A stretch of DNA of 64,000 nucleotides. It comes from Castanea sativa. Its lineage: Eukaryota; Streptophyta; Magnoliopsida; Fagales; Fagaceae. The notes beneath the pieces are model-generated. The model made no database searches and was not told where the DNA came from. It saw nothing but the letters and a program-made list of their open reading frames with translations. Shown piece by piece: positions 58,497-64,000 of the stretch (position 1 is the stretch's first letter; each line of letters begins with the position of its first letter). The stretch covers positions 8,030,244-8,094,243 of the forward strand of contig NC_134014.1 in the NCBI RefSeq assembly GCF_040712315.1. Reading direction: 5' to 3'. The position numbers and the translations under genes were made by a program.

Positions 58497-60170
58497 ATGG
58501 AAGGTGAACCTAAATGGAGTAAAATAACAAAATGTCAAAATCGTTTGGTCCAATTTTTTCTAACTTATGCATTAAAAGATAAACCTCAAATCTTCAAGGA
58601 AGCAATGTCCACGCCTGAAACGCCTTTTTGGAAGGAGACTGTCAATAGTAACACTGAATTCATCTTTTGGAAGGAGACTGTCAATAGTAAAATTGAATTT
58701 ATCTTACAAAATCATACGTGAAAACTAGTGCATCTTAAACCTATAGAATATAAATAGATATTCAATATAAATAAAAAATAATGGATCTATTAACAAGTAC
58801 AATGTAAAGCTTGTGTGCATTACTTATATACATATTCACCCATTACAAGAATATGCATCATACAAGTACAAAGTAAAGGGTTATAAACAAAAGATTGTGT
58901 TGATTACTTTGATGCATGTTTGCCAATTACAAGAATAACCTCCATTTGTACGTTAATGGTTATCACAATGTTACGTAAATTTAAGATACACCAAATAGAT
59001 GTCAAGAGTGCACTCTTGAATGGTGAATTGAGTGAGAAAATATGTGTGGAATAATTTGAGGGGTTTATTGTTTATGGGCAAAAAAGTAAAGTTTGTAAGG
59101 TTATTAAATCTATGTACGGATTAAAGCAAACTTCAAAGTAATGGTAGGAGAAATTTGACAATGCAAGTTGTCATTGTAGGTAGTAGCAATAATGACATAA
59201 TTAAAGCTACCCAGAGAAAGTTGACAAATAAATTCGACACGAAGGATGTGTTGCAAATGTGATGCTAGGAATGAAGATTACTAGAACATACGATGGACTT
59301 TTCTTATCTTAATCATATTATATTAAGAAGGTACTCAAGAAATTAAGGATATGTGAGCATTTTTTATTAGGAAATGAAGGTACTCGAGCACTCACAAAAA
59401 AGGAGATAGTGACTTTCTAAGGTCAGAGGCTATGTGGACACTTCTTATTAGTTGAATGCATGATGGATCACCTCAGAGATACGTGTATCAATCACAGTAC
59501 TTCTGATACCTCTCTCAATATTTAAGACTTGTTTCCCAAGCTGTGGCAAAATCACCTACCCATGGGTCTCAGTGCCATGTTGGCGCAGTTCTTGTCCTCT
59601 AATCAACATATAATATCACAGTTGTACAAAGGTCTAAAGTAGAAGATGATGACTTGACATCTGTCCTTATACTCAACCATATTCCTCTGAGTATAAAAGG
59701 AACATACAGCTGTGCTATTAGGGCAAGAACCCCAATAGATATTTTGAGAAGAGAGTAGAGAGTTGGAAGGAAAGAAAAGCAATATGATTGAAAGAAATTG
59801 GTCTCTTTTCACAGATAATACAAGCTAAGCAGAGTTCTTGCTCAAATCGTGGTTTTTTATCCCTTCTTTAGGATTTTCCACGCATATCCTGTGCTGCTTT
59901 AGTAATCAGTTTATTCTTCTTATTTAAGTGTGCATCTTTTTCATGTCCTATCATCACTTTCTTTCTTTCTTGTTCGAGTATCATGTCAAAGCTTGTATCT
60001 TTTCAAACTTTCTCATGTAGATATACTGTTAGATAACTTATTTTACTTTTCTATATAAAACTCAAATCTAACTTGCATGTATAATGAACTTTTCTTATCT
60101 TAATCATATTAAATTAAGAAGGTACTCAAGAAATTAGGGATATGTGAGCATTTTTATCAGGAAATGAAGT
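58497..60170 (+). pseudogene. Decayed Copia pol fragment, split by an insert
   Basis: Remnants of a Copia polymerase gene in shifting frames. 58589-58720 holds the segment before RT, with an internal duplicated block FWKETVNS. Pieces GSINKYNVK (58783) and YKVKGYKQK (58866) follow, then HQIDVKSALLNGELSEK (about 58993) and KSMYGLKQTSK (about 59108), then MLGMKITRTYDGL near 59265. Stops and frameshifts are numerous. A segment at about 59285-59390 recurs at about 60084-60170, flanking some 690 bp of unrelated sequence that has a TATAAAA motif near 59694. Clearly dead. No LTRs identified. Confidence 0.75.
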
Positions 60171-60930
60171 TGTTCAAACAATTAAAAAAAAAAATTGTGA
60201 GAAATACTCATCAAACAACAATTTTTATTAAATAGCACACCTCTAACCGATTTAGAAGAAATGAGCAAATTAACTCATTTTTACAAAGTGAACGATTAAA
60301 TTGCCAAGAAAAAATCTATATGACTAATTTGACAATTGAAATAAAAATTGACTATATTAAAATTTTGTAAAGTTAATTTTAAGCAAAATGTCCCAAAAAA
60401 ACAAGATGGCTTATACTCTCATTAACCAATTTTGGTAAAGCCATCACAAGTTTGATTAAGATCATCTAAAGTTCTTAGGACAACTCTATCTTAGAGAGTT
60501 CTTAAAATTATATTGATTCATTTTAGATGGAGTGGATTAGATTTTATCACATTATTAATATTATTGATAACTCGCTAAAATCAAATATACTTTTTTCAAA
60601 ACCAATGGATGCAATTTTAAGAACTCTCTAGTTAAAAAATCTCTTAACAACTTGTCCACAAGTCTCCAAGGTTTGCCTTTCACAACAAGCATGATGACAG
60701 ACGGATGAAGCAATGGTGGCAAATCTAACGGTCACGATCATCATTATGAGAAAGGTCAACCCCATCCAAAACCACGTGTAGCTCAATCATTGGCAGTTCA
60801 AAAATCACAATCTCAATATCTCTTTGTCTCTAAGAAAACAATTCTAAAATTGTAATACACCCTTACCCATCTTATTAAAACTTGGAATGTGGTACTAAAT
60901 TTTTGTTTTTTTGTTTTTTGTTTTCAATCA
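60171..60930. other. Upstream region of the Rossmann-fold gene
   Basis: AT-rich to about 60650, then a more mixed proximal promoter with a G-box. No gene. Confidence 0.5.
60773..60778 (+). promoter_or_regulatory. G-box (CACGTG)
   Basis: A perfect palindromic CACGTG, 153 bp upstream of the start codon, within ACCACGTGTA. G-boxes bind bZIP/bHLH factors and are common in light- and ABA-responsive promoters. This fits a plastid gene but is not proof of function. Confidence 0.45.
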
Positions 60931-63900
60931 ATGTCAATGGGAGCCATTACCATTGCGTGTGCCACAACAACAACTCAGCGACACAGACTCACACATTTCT
61001 CAGAGTACACTCCAAGCTTTTATTTTCCTCTTCCATCGGTACGTTTCGCCTCGAAACGCTCGCTCTTCTTCACGAAACGCTCTTCGATGGCCTCGTCTAT
61101 CCAAGTCCACGCTTCCTCCACCATTGGTCTCTTTCATCTCTCTCTCTATTTTTCATGATTTTAAATAAGTCATTGTTTTAAGAGGATTTTTTTTTTTCTT
61201 GGTAACCAAACAGTGGGTTAGAGCGAAATTTAGATGTTGATATTCTTGTGGTTGTGTAGCTGAAGGAGCGGCAAACGAAGAAATGAAGGCTGGTTCGTCT
61301 GGATTTGTGGGAGAGAACGATTTGCTGATTGTGGGACCAGGTGTTCTTGGTCGCATAGTCGCGGAAAAATGGCGGGAGGTAGTTTACTAGTACTGTTTGA
61401 CCAGCTTAAAAATGTGAAATTTTCTTTGTTTTCGATGTGGGTTTGGAATAATATTTGGCGGGTATGTGTTAGAATTATGAAAATTGAACTTTTTTTTTAT
61501 TTATTGGTTTGGTATTGCACAGTTGCACTGGTTTTTGGGAATTTTTTTGATATGGGAGTTGTTGTAGTGCTTAGAAGATGCCTATTGGCATTGGTTGTCA
61601 AGTGTGTATGTGTTTTAGAATATAATGTTCAAATGGCTGATGTGCTAGCTCATATGGCACTTCATCCTCCCATAGTGTTTGATTAGCTTCAGCATGTGAA
61701 GTTATCTTTGTTTTTTGGTGTGGGTTTGGAATAATACCCTGTGGACGTGTGTTAGAATTATGAGAAATGAACCTTTTTGGTTTGGTATTATTGTAATGGT
61801 ATTCGGGAATTCTTTGATTTTCTAAAGGAGTTGTTGTGCTTAGAAGATACCTATTGGCATTGGTTGTTAAATGTTAAGTGCATGTGTTATAGGATATAAT
61901 GGCAAATTGCTAATGAGCGCTAGCTCAAATGGCACTTCCTCCTCAGGTGGAGGGTAAGGCTGCGGGTTCAAAAACCAGTTGAATGCCTGAGTAACTTAAC
62001 AATGAAAAGAAAGGGGATATATAATGGTCAAATTGTGGGATTACTTTGTCAAGCAGGAACATCCAGGTAGCCAAATATTTGGGCAAACAGTTACCACTGA
62101 TCACCATGACGAATTGATTAAGATGGGGATTAATCCATCTTCGAAGGGGAATGAAGTGACGAATCGGTTTCCCTATGTTATTTTCTGTGCTCCTCCTTCC
62201 CGAACTTCAGACTATCCCGGTGATGTGCGGTAAGCATTGAGAATTATTACTTATCAAGTATCAAGTGCTTAATTTAAACCAGCTTCCTGATATAGACATG
62301 GATGTTTTATTAAATTTTCTTGTATACAAATTGATTGTATTGGTGCTTGTTAGGGCAGCGTATGGCATATGGTATATAAGCCCACTGTGTTAGTGGTAAT
62401 ATCTTGTGGGAAGGTATGTAATATGAATGGCAATGGTATGTCTGATGTTAGATGCATCTTGATACTTGGATATATTAGGTAACAAGGCTACGATATATAT
62501 AAAATTGGGTAGAATAACGTCTTAAACACCGTTTAAGGGGAAATATTAAGTACTACAATAGAAAGGTCTGCATTAACAGTTACTTGTCTCCGTGAAACTG
62601 TACTCTAGCCAAAGAGTTAACTTTTACATTATTTCTGTTTCTAGAATCTTCTTACTTTCTTAAATCATGCATGAAATTTGAGAAATTCTATTTTTTCAGG
62701 ACCTATATTTTTCATATCTGTGAGTTGATTCATTGATTTTCTGGATTAGTTGCTTCCATCTTCATGGATTGAAGTGGAATTACTGGACTAAGCCGATACT
62801 GATGATCTATGGAATAATCCATAATTTGCTGGATGATATTAAAACTGAATTCTACTCATCTTGGCTTTGGACTGTGTAATAAGCAGGCTTGCTGCGTCGA
62901 ATTGGAATGGTGAAGGTTCTTTCTTATTTACATCAAGCTCTGCACCATATGATTGCAACGACAATGGACCATGTGATGAGGTGTTGCATCTAACATAACA
63001 CGTTGTTCTGCTGGTAGCATTTGTTTGTTTTTTGTTTTTGTTTTTTTTTTTTTTTGGGATAAGTGGTAGCATTTGTTTGTTCTTTTAATCATTACAGTGG
63101 TTTTGGTTCTGTATTGACATTTTAGGCTCACCCTCTAAGAACCTATGGACAAGTTACTTTCCTGACATACTGAATGCATTACCAATGTTGCCTTCTATGA
63201 CCTTGTGTGCATACAAATTTGTTGGATGTAAAGTGTTTTGACATGTTGGAATGTGTTAATATTCTTCTTATGCAGGACACCCCAGTAGTACCCATCGGAA
63301 GGAGCCCTAGGACAGATGTCCTTCTAAAAGCAGAGAAAGTAGTGCTGGAATATGGTGGTTGTGTTCTTAGGTTGGCAGGACTTTACATATCCTTTTTGAT
63401 ACTTGAATTGTGAGGATGTTATTTACATTTGTAGGAGAAATTCCAATGATTTGTTGTGGATGGGATTAAACTTAACTATGAACACAAAGCAGATAGAGGT
63501 GCACATGTTTATTGGTTAGAGAAAGGGACTGTTGAAACTCGTCCTGATCATATCCTGAATCTTATACACTATGAGGTGACGATGTCTTTCTTCTATATTT
63601 ATTATTCTTCTTCGTAAATTATGGTCAACATAATTCGTTTATGCAGATTCCCTTGTTTTTTCTTGTAATCTGTTCTTCAATTCCTTGAAGGCTTGAATTT
63701 TTATTTTTCTGATGAGTTATTTTACCTGTACAGTCACTTTGATTATCTTAAAATAACAATAAAAAAAAAGGTTTTCTTGAGTTTCATATGCCTTGGGTCT
63801 ATCTTTGCATTGTCAGTGACATTTCTTATTGTTCTTGCATTTTATAATGTATCTTGGTGCTACAAATAGAATTTCCTATTATTCTTGCAGTGACATTTCC

Positions 63901-64000
63901 TGCTATTTTGAACTGTGTACTTCTTTAACAGGATGCAGCTTCCCTTGCAATTGCAATCTTAAAGAAGAAACTTCGTGGCCAGATTTTTTTGGGTTGTGAT
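60931..64000 (+). CDS. Plastid NAD(P)-binding Rossmann-fold protein (YeeZ/SDR-like), 5' part
   Basis: Seven exons in frame: 60931-61126, 61260-61378, 62057-62229, 62887-62980, 63276-63386, 63486-63575 and 63932 to the window edge; the 3' end is missing. Residues 1 to about 65 look like a transit peptide (Ser/Thr/Arg-rich, few acids). Then LLIVGPGVLGRIVAEKW carries the GxGxxG dinucleotide-binding loop. Later segments PYVIFCAPPSRTSDYPGDVR, FLFTSSSAPYD, VLRLAGLY and HILNLIHYEDAASLAIAIL follow the order of E. coli YeeZ and the Arabidopsis At1g19690-type proteins. These are extended-SDR-like, annotated as NAD-dependent epimerase/dehydratase relatives with no proven substrate. The start at 60931 (MSMGAITIA) has a second Met two codons later. 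Intron 5 is AT-AC type. Intron 2 contains a tandem duplication and SINE remnants. The exon 1 donor (G|GTCTCT) is weak but keeps the phase. Confidence 0.88.
61395..61955. repeat. Tandem duplication in intron 2 (period 282)
   Basis: Sequence from 61395 recurs from 61677. Both copies carry GTGGGTTTGGAATAATA, GTTAGAATTATGA, CTATTGGCATTGGTTGT and GCTAGCTCA.ATGGCACTT. The copies have diverged moderately, so the event is older than the BAM9-intron duplication. Confidence 0.8.
61911..62007 (+). mobile_element. Short tRNA-derived SINE in intron 2
   Basis: A-box-like TAGCTCAAATGG and B-box GGGTTCAAAAACC are followed by GTAACTTAACAATGAAAA. This tail is shared with the 2134-2218 SINE. Imperfect flanking repeats GGATATAATGGCAAATTG and GGATATATAATGGTCAAATT support insertion. 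A truncated A-box portion also occurs in the first tandem copy near 61634. Confidence 0.6.
63387..63485 (+). other. U12-type AT-AC intron (intron 5)
   Basis: The intron begins ATATCCTTTTT, an exact match to the minor-spliceosome donor ATATCCTT, and ends AACAC. A branch-site-like CTTAAC lies at 63471-63476, about 10 nt from the end, as U12 introns require. No GT donor near the exon end keeps the frame. Splicing as AT-AC joins LAGLY to KADRGAHVYW in phase 0, continuing the conserved protein. 99 bp long. Confidence 0.88.

Noticed and set aside
1..64000. CRISPR array, operon, prophage or other prokaryotic system
   Set aside because: Gene structure is clearly nuclear plant (spliced, plastid-targeted proteins); no regularly spaced short repeats with unique spacers occur. 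The regular arrays seen are adjacent tandem copies without spacers.
1..64000. Organellar DNA insertion or rRNA genes
   Set aside because: No recognisable rRNA, plastid or mitochondrial gene sequence was seen; a database comparison would be needed to exclude short fragments.

Overview
The window is nuclear DNA of a woody-type eudicot plant. It is AT-rich, with long introns, canonical plant splice sites and dense small transposable elements. The repeat content (a 751-bp solo LTR, several tRNA-derived SINEs, hAT- and Mutator-like MITEs) reminds me of Fagales such as oak or chestnut. That placement is a guess from memory, not a search result.

Genes, left to right. (1) 1.8-5.4 kb, plus strand: the 3' part of an unidentified multi-exon gene encoding a Ser-rich, probably disordered protein; more candidate exons lie at 5.9-6.7 kb. 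(2) 22.3-25.2 kb, plus strand: a complete five-exon tubby-like F-box protein of 401 aa. (3) 33.3-36.3 kb, minus strand: a complete three-exon plastid beta-amylase 9 (BAM9), 536 aa, a predicted pseudoenzyme. (4) 44.4-45.5 kb, minus strand: a two-exon Pro/Gly-rich protein of 165 aa with a short Cys-rich hydrophobic core. (5) 48.1-54.5 kb, minus strand: a seven-exon CDK-related protein kinase of the At1g54610 type, 563 aa, with an N-terminal MGC and a GC-AG first intron. (6) 60.9 kb to the right edge, plus strand: the 5' part of a plastid NAD(P)-binding Rossmann-fold protein (YeeZ/SDR-like) that contains a U12-type AT-AC intron. These are independent single genes, not an operon or cluster.

Mobile DNA. 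A 5.5-kb Copia retrotransposon (27,699-33,199, minus strand) has both LTRs, PBS, PPT and a near-perfect target duplication. It sits 145 bp behind the BAM9 stop codon in the same orientation. Its coding region carries a frameshift and seven in-frame stops. A second, badly decayed Copia fragment lies at 58.5-60.2 kb. The 6.7-22 kb interval is a gene-free block of MITEs, SINEs, tandem duplications, a diverged LTR and a solo LTR with a perfect 5-bp target duplication. Many small elements have clean target-site duplications readable by eye.

I found no sign of a new multi-gene system. The items most worth a second look are the U12 AT-AC intron, the Cys-core Pro/Gly-rich protein, the unidentified first gene, and the retrotransposon placed where BAM9 transcripts should end.
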